Assembly (NCBI GenBank): GCA_030950375.1
Contig: JAUZRN010000006.1
Location: 1-64,000 of the forward strand
Length of the DNA stretch: 64,000 nt
DNA from: Rhodothermus sp.
GTDB taxonomy: Bacteria > Bacteroidota > Rhodothermia > Rhodothermales > Rhodothermaceae
Direction: 5' to 3'
Both the position numbers and the translations under genes were made by a program. Below, one piece after another: positions 46,900 through 55,386 of this stretch; position 1 is the stretch's first letter, and the number at the start of each line of letters is the position of its first letter. The notes under the pieces were generated by a model, which was not told the origin of the DNA, made no database searches, and saw nothing but the letters and a program-made list of their open reading frames with translations.

Positions 46900-48264
46900 G
46901 AAGATCTGATCCAGCACGTCCTCCGTGGTTATCTCACCGGTAATGGCCCCCAGTTCGTGAAGGGCCCGCCGGAGCTCAAGTGCCAGCAGATCGCCACCGG
47001 CACCCTCTGCCAACGCCACACGTGCAGCTTGCACCGCTTCGCGGGCGTGGGCCAGGTGCTGACGATGCCGCTGGTTCATCACGACGGCGGAATCGTCCAT
47101 GGTTCCCAGATCGGCCGTTACAACCGTTACCAGCGTCCGAATGAGGGGTTGCAGCTCGACGCCGGTAGCACGCGCCCGGCGGGCAGAAAGGGCAAGCACG
47201 GGAACGTCCAGTTCAGGCAGTACTGGCGTTCCTTCGATCAGATCCCGCTTATTGCCCACCACGATCATTGCAAGCGCTGGCTGGTCCGCTCGCAACCGCT
47301 GCAGATAGGCCCGTTCTTCCGGATCCAGCCCTGCTGTCAGATCGAACACGTACAAAAGCACGTCCGCTGCAGCCATAGCCTGCTGTGCCCGGCGCACCCC
47401 CTCGGCTTCGATCTGGTCAGCCGTTATGCGCAGACCGGCCGTGTCCACAAACCGGAAACGCAGCCCTTCGATCTCGGCCTCGGCCTCGATCTGGTCACGC
47501 GTAGTGCCTGGGACAGGACTGACAATGGCACGATCCTGCCCCAGCAGCGCATTGAGTAACGTCGATTTGCCAGCATTGGGCCGTCCGCCGATCACTACCC
47601 GAACGCCATCGCGGAGCAGTTCGCCCAGTCGATAGGAGCGCAACAGCTCATCCAGCAGGCCTTCGATGCGGTCCAGCAGGGCTTCAAGCTGCGCCCGATC
47701 GGCGAACTCCACGTCTTCATCCGAAAAGTCCAGCTCCAGCTCCACATAGGCACACAGCTCCAGCAAGTCGCTGCGCAGCCGTTGCAGCTGCTCAGAGTAG
47801 CGACCCTGTAGATGCGCCAGCGATACGCGATGGGCCCGGGTCGAGCCCGCGTGAATCAGGTCGGCTACAGCCTCGGCCTGCGCCAGGTCGAGTTTGCCGT
47901 TCAGAAAAGCGCGCAGCGTGAATTCACCCGGCTCAGCCAGACGCGCCCCGTGATGGAGGAGTGTCTCCAGGATGAGCTGAGGCGCCAGGTCCCCCCCATG
48001 ACAGGTCAGCTCCACGACGTCTTCGCCCGTATAGGAGCGGGGCGCCCGGAAGACAGTCGCCACTACCTGATCAATGGGGTCGCCTTTTGGACTCAGTACG
48101 TAGCCGAAATGGGCTGTATGGGAAGGAACCGTCTGGAGATCCACTCCTTGAAAACAGGCTGCTGCAATCCGACAGGCATCCGGCCCGGACAGACGCACGA
48201 TGGCCAGCGCTGCCCGTCCACGGGCTGTAGCAATCGCCGCAATGGTGTCGCCCCGCCGCATCAT
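46876..48264 (-). CDS. mnmE: tRNA uridine-5-carboxymethylaminomethyl GTPase MnmE
   Basis: MnmE partners MnmG in U34 tRNA modification. I use the ATG at 48264, preceded by GGAGGG; a TTG at 48279 is a weaker start. The 462-residue protein has the N-terminal formyl-THF-binding domain (YTGEDVVELTCHGGDLAPQL) and a G domain with GRPNAGKSTLLN, DTAGLR and NKRDL. It ends in the conserved FCIGK motif. It starts 17 bases after yidC, and both follow rnpA and rpmH in the usual origin-proximal order. Its end overlaps the second histidine kinase by 24 bases. Confidence 0.97.
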   Translation of the reverse strand: MMRRGDTIAAIATARGRAALAIVRLSGPDACRIAAACFQGVDLQTVPSHTAHFGYVLSPKGDPIDQVVATVFRAPRSYTGEDVVELTCHGGDLAPQLILETLLHHGARLAEPGEFTLRAFLNGKLDLAQAEAVADLIHAGSTRAHRVSLAHLQGRYSEQLQRLRSDLLELCAYVELELDFSDEDVEFADRAQLEALLDRIEGLLDELLRSYRLGELLRDGVRVVIGGRPNAGKSTLLNALLGQDRAIVSPVPGTTRDQIEAEAEIEGLRFRFVDTAGLRITADQIEAEGVRRAQQAMAAADVLLYVFDLTAGLDPEERAYLQRLRADQPALAMIVVGNKRDLIEGTPVLPELDVPVLALSARRARATGVELQPLIRTLVTVVTADLGTMDDSAVVMNQRHRQHLAHAREAVQAARVALAEGAGGDLLALELRRALHELGAITGEITTEDVLDQIFSRFCIGK

Positions 48265-48281
48265 CAGCCCTCCACGCAACG

Positions 48282-50105
48282 CTATCGACGGACACGTGCC
48301 TTTTTTTTGCGTCCTCGCTTTTTCTTCTGCGTAGCTTTCTGCGTGGCTTGCCGAACAGTCCGGCGATCACCCCGTCCATCTGCCGCTGCCTGTGCCTTTT
48401 CCTTCTCCAGCGAACGGTTGATCCAGAATTGCTGAATGGCCGAGAAAATATTGTAACAGAGATAATAGAGATTCAGAGCCGACGACAGCCGGTTAAAAAT
48501 AGCGAAGATGAAGATCGGGAAAACGTAGGTCAGGATCTTCGTCTGGGGATTTGAAGGCGTCGAAGCGGATTGGATGTGCATCTGAATGATCATGGAAAGC
48601 CCCATCAGCAGCGTAAAGCCTGCCACAAAGTCGCCATAGAGCGGAATCGTAAAGGGCAGGTGGAGAATGGGATCCGGCGCCGAGAGATCTTCGGCCCAGA
48701 GGAAGGCCTGCTGGCGTACGATAAGCGACTGCTGGAAGTACTGCCAGAGAGCAATCAGCACGGGCCATTGCAGCAGCATCGGGAGACATCCACCCAATGG
48801 ATTGATCTTTTTCTCCCGATACAGCTTCATCATGGCTTCCTGTTGCTTCTGCGGATTGTCCGCATACTTTTCGCGGATGGCTTCCAGCTCGGGTTGGAGC
48901 TCCCGCATACGGGCCATATTGCGGAACGACGCCCGCGTGAGCGGATAGAGCGCGATCTTGACGAGCAGGGCAAAGACAATGATGGCCAGTCCGTAGTTAC
49001 CCAGCAGACGCCCCAGCAACGTAAAGAGCGGGATAAAGATAAACTTGGCCAGTGGTCGGGTCATCCATTCGAAGGCATCCCAGCCGTAATCCACCATATC
49101 ATAGAGCCCCAGGTCATAGCGGGCCAGGCGAAAATATTCCATAGGCCCCAGATAGAGCCGGAACTCATCTACCTGGCCGTCTTCAGGCCGGGGCATCAGC
49201 AGACGAGCCGCATAATCTTCCCAGTAGGACGGATCCTCGGGTTCTCCCAGGCGCTCACCGACCAGCTCGGCTCCGCGTGTCTCACCGGAAGGAATCACCA
49301 CAGCCGCAAAAAACTTGTTCTTGACAGCCACCCAGTCGACCTGGCCGGCCAGTCGTTTTTCCTCGGTGCGGTTTCGGTCGAGCGTGATTTTCTCCAGTTC
49401 GCCTCCGCTACGTGCAAAGGCGCCACTATGGCGTGCCTCGTCATCGCGATCCCGCTCAGCAAACGGCACACCGCCATTCCAGACCAGCTCGTACCCTTCA
49501 AGGGTACTGAAACTCGCCGCCCCTTCCTGCTCAATGCGTAGTTTTACTTCATAGTCATCCGGCGCAAAAGTATAGATCTGACGAATGCGGCCAGTACCGA
49601 TAGGCACCTCAAAGACTACATCTACTGGACCGTCCGTGACACGCAATGTGTCGGTCGATACGGTGGTCTGAAAATACAGGGCCCGCGTATCGATCAGGTG
49701 GCTGGCCGGCGTGGTAAAGACCAGACTCAACGCCCCCGGCTTGGTCGTGTCAACAAGTTGAACAGGCGTTTCAAAATCGTACGTCCTGTATTTTTTGAGC
49801 CTCAGCGAAACCAGCGTGGCCCCTCGGGTAGAAAGCTGTGCCTGGTAGAGATTGGTTTCGACCGTAATGAGACGGGCCTGGCCATGCTGTGCGGCGGCCA
49901 GCAGCGTATCGGTCAACGGCCCCAGCAGGTCTTCGCTAATGGCTTGCGTCTCTGCGGGAGCCAACACTTCCTCCGGGGCTGCCTCCGCGTGCAGCGTGTC
50001 GCGCACAGCAGGTGTCGGCGGTGGTGGCGGTGGCGCCAGCCACCACAGCCAGACAAACATGATCAGAGCGGTCAGAATCGTCGCAATGACAACGTTACGG
50101 TCCAC
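48282..50105 (-). CDS. yidC: Membrane protein insertase YidC
   Basis: YidC inserts proteins into the cytoplasmic membrane, alone or with SecYEG. I chose GTG 50105 because it gives the family-typical DRNVVIATILTALIMF and has TGGAGC upstream. The 607-residue protein has TM1, then a proline run (WLAPPPPPPTP) and a large periplasmic P1 domain. The conserved insertase core (RASFRNMARMRELQPELEAI, LGGCLPMLLQWPVLIALWQY, STPSNPQTK) follows, with a lysine/arginine-rich tail (KKKRGRKKKARVRR) that probably contacts ribosomes. No yidD gene lies between it and rnpA. Confidence 0.97.
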   Translation of the reverse strand: MDRNVVIATILTALIMFVWLWWLAPPPPPPTPAVRDTLHAEAAPEEVLAPAETQAISEDLLGPLTDTLLAAAQHGQARLITVETNLYQAQLSTRGATLVSLRLKKYRTYDFETPVQLVDTTKPGALSLVFTTPASHLIDTRALYFQTTVSTDTLRVTDGPVDVVFEVPIGTGRIRQIYTFAPDDYEVKLRIEQEGAASFSTLEGYELVWNGGVPFAERDRDDEARHSGAFARSGGELEKITLDRNRTEEKRLAGQVDWVAVKNKFFAAVVIPSGETRGAELVGERLGEPEDPSYWEDYAARLLMPRPEDGQVDEFRLYLGPMEYFRLARYDLGLYDMVDYGWDAFEWMTRPLAKFIFIPLFTLLGRLLGNYGLAIIVFALLVKIALYPLTRASFRNMARMRELQPELEAIREKYADNPQKQQEAMMKLYREKKINPLGGCLPMLLQWPVLIALWQYFQQSLIVRQQAFLWAEDLSAPDPILHLPFTIPLYGDFVAGFTLLMGLSMIIQMHIQSASTPSNPQTKILTYVFPIFIFAIFNRLSSALNLYYLCYNIFSAIQQFWINRSLEKEKAQAAADGRGDRRTVRQATQKATQKKKRGRKKKARVRR

Positions 50106-50177
50106 GGTCGAGCTCCAGCTAATCCAGGCCAAAACGGGGCAGGATACGGACCGAGCAGCGCGCTGTTCCGTCTCTGC

Positions 50178-50639
50178 TCAGCCTTCAAGTAGCTTCTTTC
50201 TAAGCTGTTCCGTCAGGCGCTTCAGCGCCTCAGGTAGATCGCGTCGAATGCATTCACGTGCCCGGGCTGGATCAGCCCGGTAGAGAATCATCAGCGTGAG
50301 GGTATCCGGCCGATCTCGAAACAACGCCACCAGGGGGTGTTGATGCAGACGATAGGTTTCACGCAGCAGACGCCGGATGCGGTTGCGCACCACAGAACGC
50401 CGGGCCTGCCGTCCCGCCGTAAAACCTACCTGCACGGGCACATCCTCTCCCACTTCGTCGCGCAGCACCACCCGATAGAGCAGCCGCACACACCCTTTAG
50501 CGACCGTACCCACATCGGTTCGGGAGCGGTCGAATAGCGGCCGGATCAGACGCTGACGCCGCAGCCGAAACGCCCGGGGCAGGCGGTTGGTCCCTCGTGG
50601 CCCGCCCTCACTCGTTCCGTGCCTCTGCGGCGCCTCCAC
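50178..50639 (-). CDS. rnpA: Ribonuclease P protein component
   Basis: RnpA assists RNase P RNA in maturing tRNA 5' ends. The 153-residue basic protein has the hallmark RRSVVRNRIRRLLRETYRL (about 90-108) and the N-terminal LRRQRLIRPLFDRSRTDVG. It is longer than the roughly 120-residue norm because of an extra N-terminal 25 residues; a later start at an internal codon is possible. It lies 12 bases after rpmH and 72 bases before yidC. Confidence 0.93.
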   Translation of the reverse strand: MEAPQRHGTSEGGPRGTNRLPRAFRLRRQRLIRPLFDRSRTDVGTVAKGCVRLLYRVVLRDEVGEDVPVQVGFTAGRQARRSVVRNRIRRLLRETYRLHQHPLVALFRDRPDTLTLMILYRADPARARECIRRDLPEALKRLTEQLRKKLLEG

Positions 50640-50651
50640 TTTGCCGTCGAC

Positions 50652-50810
50652 TCACTTACCCGACATCCGATCGCTGACGGTCAGACTCTTACGTCCTTTT
50701 TTGCGACGACGTGCCAGGATCGCGCGACCGCTCTTCGTCTTCATGCGGGCTCGGAATCCATGCGTATTCCGACGTTTACGACGGCTGGGCTGATACGTAC
50801 GTTTGGGCAT
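50652..50810 (-). CDS. rpmH: 50S ribosomal protein L34
   Basis: The 52-codon gene encodes [19 protein letters not shown], then [20 protein letters not shown] and a short [11 protein letters not shown] tail. This is the whole L34 family sequence; the C-terminus is a few residues longer than usual. It heads the rpmH-rnpA-yidC-mnmE run that commonly lies near dnaA and oriC in bacteria. Confidence 0.97.
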   Translation of the reverse strand: MPKRTYQPSRRKRRNTHGFRARMKTKSGRAILARRRKKGRKSLTVSDRMSGK

Positions 50811-50954
50811 CGCTCGTTATGGTCTGATGAAGGCATTTGCATACAGAAACGGCTGCTGAAACGCCGGCTCGCCGATCAGGTTGCGTGGAACCTGAAAGCG
50901 GTCTTGCGCGATAGAAGGAGCGAAAAAGAGCCAGAGCCGCTGGCACGGGCCCTC

Positions 50955-50984
50955 TTGACATTTACCGAAACCCTGTGTTAAAAT
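50955..50984 (+). promoter_or_regulatory. Sigma70-type promoter for the tRNA genes
   Basis: TTGACA (50955-50960) and TAAAAT (50979-50984) are separated by 18 bases. The promoter lies about 40 bases before tRNA-Gly and reads towards both tRNAs. Confidence 0.8.
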
Positions 50985-51024
50985 AGAGGTTGCCCGTGTG
51001 TAGAAAGGGCTCGGTAATAAACGA

Positions 51025-51097
51025 GCGGAAGTAGCTCAGTTGGTAGAGCATCAGCTTCCCAAGCTGAGGGTCGCGGGTTCGAGTCCCGTCTTCCGCT
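51025..51097 (+). tRNA. tRNA-Gly (anticodon CCC)
   Basis: A 73-base cloverleaf is visible: acceptor GCGGAAG/CTTCCGC with discriminator T, D-arm GCTC/GAGC, anticodon stem TCAGC/GCTGA with loop TTCCCAA, and T-arm GCGGG/CCCGT around TTCGAGT. CCA is not encoded. Confidence 0.97.
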
Positions 51098-51110
51098 CAG
51101 CCAGATAGTG

Positions 51111-51151
51111 GCGATTGCCACGCGAAAGCGGGGCGCGGCAATCGCTTTTTT
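51111..51151 (+). terminator. Terminator-like hairpin between the two tRNAs
   Basis: The stem GCGATTGCC/GGCAATCGC (51111-51119 and 51137-51145) is followed by six T. An overlapping alternative hairpin, GTGGC-GATT-GCCAC (51108-51121), would compete with it. Confidence 0.75.
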
Positions 51152-51162
51152 CGTGTTTGTTG

Positions 51163-51236
51163 GGGCGGTTAGCTCAGCTGGTTAGAGCGCCTGCCTTACA
51201 AGCAGGAGGTCAGTGGTTCGATTCCACTACCGCCCA
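51163..51236 (+). tRNA. tRNA-Val (anticodon TAC)
   Basis: A 74-base cloverleaf is visible: acceptor GGGCGGT/ACCGCCC with discriminator A, D-arm GCTC/GAGC, anticodon stem CCTGC/GCAGG with loop CTTACAA, and T-arm AGTGG/CCACT around TTCGATT. CCA is not encoded. It starts only 11 bases after the preceding hairpin's T run. Confidence 0.97.
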
Positions 51237-51269
51237 CCTGTTCATGGCGCCCTCTCTCTACACTCCCAT

Positions 51270-51294
51270 CCCGTGCCTCGGGCACGGGTTTTTT
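51270..51294 (+). terminator. Rho-independent terminator after tRNA-Val
   Basis: The stem CCCGTGCC/GGCACGGG (51270-51277 and 51281-51288) has a three-base loop and is followed by six T (51289-51294). Confidence 0.9.
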
Positions 51295-51312
51295 GTAAAG
51301 CGCATCTGACGC

Positions 51313-51410
51313 TTGCCTCTGGTAGGCAATCCCGTTACAGAATCGTTACAATCTGACACCACGTACCTTTCACCTGCCTGTTGCAACAGGCATAGTTCTT
51401 CGATTATTTA
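51313..51410 (+). promoter_or_regulatory. Candidate control region of the cox operon
   Basis: Four elements precede coxM. TTGCCT-N5-AGGCAA lies at 51313-51329. A direct repeat of CGTTACA at 51333 and 51344 has an 11-base period. The perfect 18-base palindrome TGCCTGTTGCAACAGGCA is at 51375-51392. A plausible promoter, TTGCAA (51381-51386)-N18-TATTTA (51405-51410), has its -35 inside that palindrome. Both inverted repeats share TGCCT/AGGCA half-sites. The regulator is unknown. Confidence 0.5.
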
Positions 51411-51456
51411 ATGTTACTTAAAGGTCGTTTCAACATTACCGATCGGGGGGAAAGCC

Positions 51457-52332
51457 ATGATCCCGCCACCCTTCACGTATGCGGCGCCCACCAGTCTGGA
51501 GGAAGCGCTTGCCCTGTTGCAACAGCATGGACCAACGGCCAAGATTCTGGCCGGCGGTCATAGCCTGCTGCCCATGATGAAGCTTCGTCTGCTGGAGCCC
51601 GAAGTGCTTATCGACCTGCGGCGTGTGCCTGGCCTCAACGATATCCGTGAAGCGAACGGGTATCTGCACATCGGGGCCATGGTCCGTGAAGTCGAACTCG
51701 AAGAGCATCCACTTATTCGGGAAAAATATCCCCTGCTTTACGAGACAACGCGCTGGATTGCCGACCCGCAGGTTCGCAACATGGGCACGGTCGGCGGCAA
51801 TCTGGCTCACGGCGATCCCGGCAACGACCATCCAGCCACCATGATGGCCTACGATGCCCAGCTCGTGGTCGTGGGCCCTCGCGGCGAGCGCGTCATTCCT
51901 GCCCGGGAGTTCTTCCTGGATTTTTATACGACCGCGCTGGAGTCCGACGAGATTCTCACTGCTATCCGGATCCCGACCCCCCCACCCCGCAGTGGTGGGG
52001 CTTATGAAAAACTGGAGCGCAAGGTCGGTGACTATGCGACGGCTGCGGTGGCCGTACAGCTTTCACTGGCCGAGGATGGCACGCTCAGCTACGTGGGCAT
52101 TGGTCTGACAAACGTGGCCCACGTGCCGCTGTTCGCTGCCCGCTCCTGCGCCCATTTGCAGGGCCAGCGTCCTACGCCGGAACGCATTGACGAAGCCGCG
52201 CAGATGGCTTCGGAAGACTGTAATCCCCGGTCGGATCTGCGCGGTTCGGCCGAATACAAGCGTGCGATGGTGCGTGAGCTGACCCGTCGCGCTTTTCGTC
52301 GAGCCCTTGAGCGAGCCCAAGGAGGTCAATAA
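51457..52332 (+). CDS. coxM: CO dehydrogenase medium (FAD) subunit
   Basis: The 291-residue protein is the FAD subunit that passes electrons from the iron-sulfur subunit to the quinone pool. The FAD motifs AGGHSLLPMMKLRL (about 31-44) and TVGGNLAHGDPGND (about 110-123) are canonical. The start at 51457 has a strong GGGGGGAAAG site. It is the first gene of a coxM-S-L-G-D-E-F-mocA run; coxS follows after 3 bases. The order M-S-L is that of form I CO dehydrogenases. Confidence 0.95.
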   Translation: MIPPPFTYAAPTSLEEALALLQQHGPTAKILAGGHSLLPMMKLRLLEPEVLIDLRRVPGLNDIREANGYLHIGAMVREVELEEHPLIREKYPLLYETTRWIADPQVRNMGTVGGNLAHGDPGNDHPATMMAYDAQLVVVGPRGERVIPAREFFLDFYTTALESDEILTAIRIPTPPPRSGGAYEKLERKVGDYATAAVAVQLSLAEDGTLSYVGIGLTNVAHVPLFAARSCAHLQGQRPTPERIDEAAQMASEDCNPRSDLRGSAEYKRAMVRELTRRAFRRALERAQGGQ

Positions 52333-52335
52333 GCC

Positions 52336-52839
52336 ATGGCTGCACAAACGGTTACGGTAACCCTCACCGTCAACGGAAAGACGCATACGGCTGAGGTTGA
52401 GCCCCGGCTTTTGCTCGTGCACTTTCTGCGGGAACACCTGAACTTAACCGGTACGCATATCGGCTGCGACACAACCCACTGTGGTGCCTGCACAGTGCTG
52501 ATGAACGGCCGGGCCATCAAGTCCTGTACGGTGCTCACCGTGCAAGCTGACGGGGCCACGATCCAAACAATCGAGGGCATGGCTGAAAATGGCCAGATGC
52601 ACCCGCTGCAGGAAGGCTTTCACGTGGAGCACGGATTGCAGTGTGGCTATTGCACGCCCGGCATGATTATGCGTGCCGCCGAACTGCTGGCCAAGAACCC
52701 TGATCCCTCTGAGGAGGAAATCCGCTGGGGTATCTCGGGCAATCTGTGCCGCTGCACTGGCTACGTTAACATTGTGAAAGCCATTCAGTACGCTGCCCGC
52801 AAACTGCGCGCGCGCGAGCAGGCCGCGGCCGATTCCTGA
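52336..52839 (+). CDS. coxS: CO dehydrogenase small (2Fe-2S) subunit
   Basis: The 167-residue protein carries two [2Fe-2S] clusters. The ferredoxin-type cluster is bound by C44, C49, C52 and C64. The four-helix-bundle cluster is bound by C103 and C106 ([10 protein letters not shown]) plus C138 and C140 (NLCRCTGY). It carries electrons from the molybdenum centre to FAD. An AGGAGGT site lies before the ATG at 52336. It sits between coxM and coxL, cotranscribed with both. Confidence 0.96.
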   Translation: MAAQTVTVTLTVNGKTHTAEVEPRLLLVHFLREHLNLTGTHIGCDTTHCGACTVLMNGRAIKSCTVLTVQADGATIQTIEGMAENGQMHPLQEGFHVEHGLQCGYCTPGMIMRAAELLAKNPDPSEEEIRWGISGNLCRCTGYVNIVKAIQYAARKLRAREQAAADS

Positions 52840-52876
52840 GTCTTCCCGCCAACCCCCCAAGCTACCGGAAAAAATC

Positions 52877-55243
52877 ATGGAAGCCGAAGTCCGGACACCC
52901 CCGACGATCTGCGGCATGGGGCATCGCATGAAGCGTAAGGAAGACGCCCGCTTTCTGTTTGGCAAAGGGCGCTATGTGGACGACATCAAGCTGCCCGGCA
53001 TGCTCTACATGGACATCGTCCGCAGTCCCTTTGCCCATGCCCGGATCAAAAGCATCAACACCGAACGGGCCCTGGCAATGGACGGCGTCGTAGCCGTCAT
53101 CACAGGCAAGGATCTGGAGCAATACAACCTGCACTGGATGCCCACCCTCATGGGCGACACGCAGATGGTCCTGCCTACCGACCGCGTCCTGTACCAGGCA
53201 CAGGAGGTGGCGGCCGTCATTGCCACGGATCGCTACATTGCGGCCGATGCCGTCGAAGCCATTGAGGTCGAATACGAACCACTTGAGCCCGTGGTCGATC
53301 CATTTCGGGCTCTGGAGCCCGATGCGCCGGTCCTCCGCACGGACAAGGGTAAAACGGACAATCACATCTGGCACTGGGAGGTCGGCGACCGTGAGGCGAC
53401 CGAGCGGGCCTTCCAAGAGGCTGACGTGGTCGTCAAACAGCAGATCTATATTCCCCGTATCCACGTAGCCTCTATTGAGACGTGTGGTTGCATTGCCGAC
53501 TACGATCCGGTCGAAGGCAAACTGACCGTCTATATGACCACCCAGGCCCCCCATGTAGTGCGGACAGCTCTGGCGATGGTCGCCGGTCATGTAGGCCTGT
53601 CAGAAGAAAAGATCCGCGTCATCTCGCCGGATATCGGAGGCGGCTTCGGCGGCAAGGTGCCCATCTATCCGGGCTACGTCATCGCCATTGCGGCCTCGGT
53701 ATTGCTGGGCAAGCCGGTCAAGTGGATCGAAGATCGGTCGGAAAACCTGCAGGCCGATTCGTTCGCCCGTGACTACCACATCACGGCCGAGCTGGCGGCC
53801 ACCAAGGAGGGCAAGATTACAGCGCTTCGGATTAAAACGCTGGCGGACCACGGCTACACCGATGCAGCGGCCAACCCTTCCAAGTTTCCGGCCGGTCTGT
53901 TTTCGATCTGCACCGGCTCCTACGACATCAAACACGCGTTCGTCGAAGTCGATGCCGTCTATACGAACAAACCGCCGGGCGGCGTGGCCTATCGCTGCTC
54001 GTTCCGGGTGACCGAAGCCGTGCACGCCATTGAGCGCATGGTGGATGTGCTGGCCCAGAAACTGGGCATGGATCCGGCCGAATTGCGTTTCAAGAATTTC
54101 ATTCAGCCTGACCAATTCCCCTACAAGTCGGCACTCGGCTGGGAGTACGATAGCGGAAACTACCCGGCTGCCCTGCGCAAAGCGATGGACCTGATCGGCT
54201 ACGAGGATCTGCGTCGCGAGCAGGCCGAGCGACGGGCCCGGGGTGAACTCATGGGCATCGGTATCAGCAGTTTCACGGAAATTGTCGGCGCCGGTCCTTC
54301 GCGGCATTTCGACATTCTTGGCATCAAGATGTTCGATAGCTGCGAGCTGCGCATCCATCCCACCGGCAAGGCGATCGCACGCTTCGGCACGAAATCGCAG
54401 GGCCAGGGGCATGAAACCACCTACGCCCAGATTATCGCGGAAGAGCTGGGCATTCCGGCCGAACACGTTCAGGTCGAAGAAGGCGACACCGACACAGCCC
54501 CCTATGGGCTGGGCACTTATGCCAGTCGATCCACCCCGACGGCCGGTGCCGCGGCCGCCATGGCCGCTCGTAAGGTGCGCGAGAAAGCCCGAAAAATTGC
54601 TGCCTACCTGCTCGAAGTCAGCGAAGAGGACCTGGAATGGGAACCGGGCGTCTTCCGGGTCAAAGGCGCACCGGACAAATCCGTCACCATTCAGGACATC
54701 GCCCTGGCGGCCTATACCAATCATCCGCCGGGCATGGAGGCTGGTCTGGAAGCCGTCCATTACTACGACCCACCCAACCTCACCTTCCCCTTTGGCTCGT
54801 ATATCTGCGTGGTGGACATTGACAAGGGCACCGGTCAGGTAAAAATTCGACGTTTCGTGGCGGTGGACGACTGCGGCCATGTCATTAATCCGATGATCGT
54901 AGAGGGCCAGATCCACGGCGGGTTGACCATGGGTTTTGCGCCTGCCATGATGGAAGAACTGGTTTACGACGAAGAAGGCAACATCCTGACCGGTTCGTTC
55001 ATGGACTACCTGTTGCCGACAGCCGTCGAGACACCGCGCTGGGAGACGGCCCGCACCGTCACGCCCTCGCCCCACCATCCACTGGGCGCCAAAGGCGTGG
55101 GCGAGTCGGCCACGGTGGGCGCACCAGCGGCTATCGTCAACGCCGTTGTCGATGCGCTCTCGCCTTATGGCGTGACGCACATCGACATTCCAATCACGCC
55201 GTACAAGGTCTGGAAAATCCTACACGAGAAGGGCGTAGTCTGA
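52877..55243 (+). CDS. coxL: Aerobic CO dehydrogenase large subunit, form I
   Basis: CoxL binds the Mo-Cu centre and molybdopterin cytosine dinucleotide and oxidises CO. The 788-residue protein has the form I signature AYRCSFR at 371-377, with C374 as the copper ligand, instead of the AYRGAGR of form II enzymes. Other elements are the N-terminal GKGRYVDDI, the PDIGGGFGGK loop (251-260) and the C-terminal catalytic Glu in GAKGVGESATVG. It is slightly shorter than the Afipia (Oligotropha) protein. The signature supports true CO oxidation rather than another xanthine-oxidase-family reaction. Confidence 0.95.
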   Translation: MEAEVRTPPTICGMGHRMKRKEDARFLFGKGRYVDDIKLPGMLYMDIVRSPFAHARIKSINTERALAMDGVVAVITGKDLEQYNLHWMPTLMGDTQMVLPTDRVLYQAQEVAAVIATDRYIAADAVEAIEVEYEPLEPVVDPFRALEPDAPVLRTDKGKTDNHIWHWEVGDREATERAFQEADVVVKQQIYIPRIHVASIETCGCIADYDPVEGKLTVYMTTQAPHVVRTALAMVAGHVGLSEEKIRVISPDIGGGFGGKVPIYPGYVIAIAASVLLGKPVKWIEDRSENLQADSFARDYHITAELAATKEGKITALRIKTLADHGYTDAAANPSKFPAGLFSICTGSYDIKHAFVEVDAVYTNKPPGGVAYRCSFRVTEAVHAIERMVDVLAQKLGMDPAELRFKNFIQPDQFPYKSALGWEYDSGNYPAALRKAMDLIGYEDLRREQAERRARGELMGIGISSFTEIVGAGPSRHFDILGIKMFDSCELRIHPTGKAIARFGTKSQGQGHETTYAQIIAEELGIPAEHVQVEEGDTDTAPYGLGTYASRSTPTAGAAAAMAARKVREKARKIAAYLLEVSEEDLEWEPGVFRVKGAPDKSVTIQDIALAAYTNHPPGMEAGLEAVHYYDPPNLTFPFGSYICVVDIDKGTGQVKIRRFVAVDDCGHVINPMIVEGQIHGGLTMGFAPAMMEELVYDEEGNILTGSFMDYLLPTAVETPRWETARTVTPSPHHPLGAKGVGESATVGAPAAIVNAVVDALSPYGVTHIDIPITPYKVWKILHEKGVV

Positions 55244-55264
55244 GGCGAACTTTCGGGCGGTCTG

Positions 55265-55311
55265 CCCGTCGAACGTACTCCCCACCGAAGCAAGTACGTC
55301 TGCCCGACGGG
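55265..55311 (+). promoter_or_regulatory. Intercistronic hairpin between coxL and coxG
   Basis: CCCGTCG and ACGTACT (55265-55279) pair with AGTACGT and CGACGGG (55293-55311). This gives 14 base pairs with a small internal bulge and a 13-base loop, without a T run. It could stabilise the coxMSL message or set subunit stoichiometry; this is inferred. Confidence 0.6.
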
Positions 55312-55386
55312 TTGCTCCTGTGTGCATGATCTTGAATGCATGTAATCGGGCTTTGGGAAACATCCCTGTATAAACCCGGAAAGACC

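Noticed and set aside
34693-50810. Chromosomal origin (oriC)
   Set aside because: The gene set and parS sites are origin-proximal, but no cluster of DnaA boxes (TTATCCACA-like) and no dnaA or dnaN were found.
53600-55180. 526-codon open frame opposite coxL
   Set aside because: It is antisense to a secure gene in the GC-rich reading register, and no recognisable domain or ribosome site supports it.
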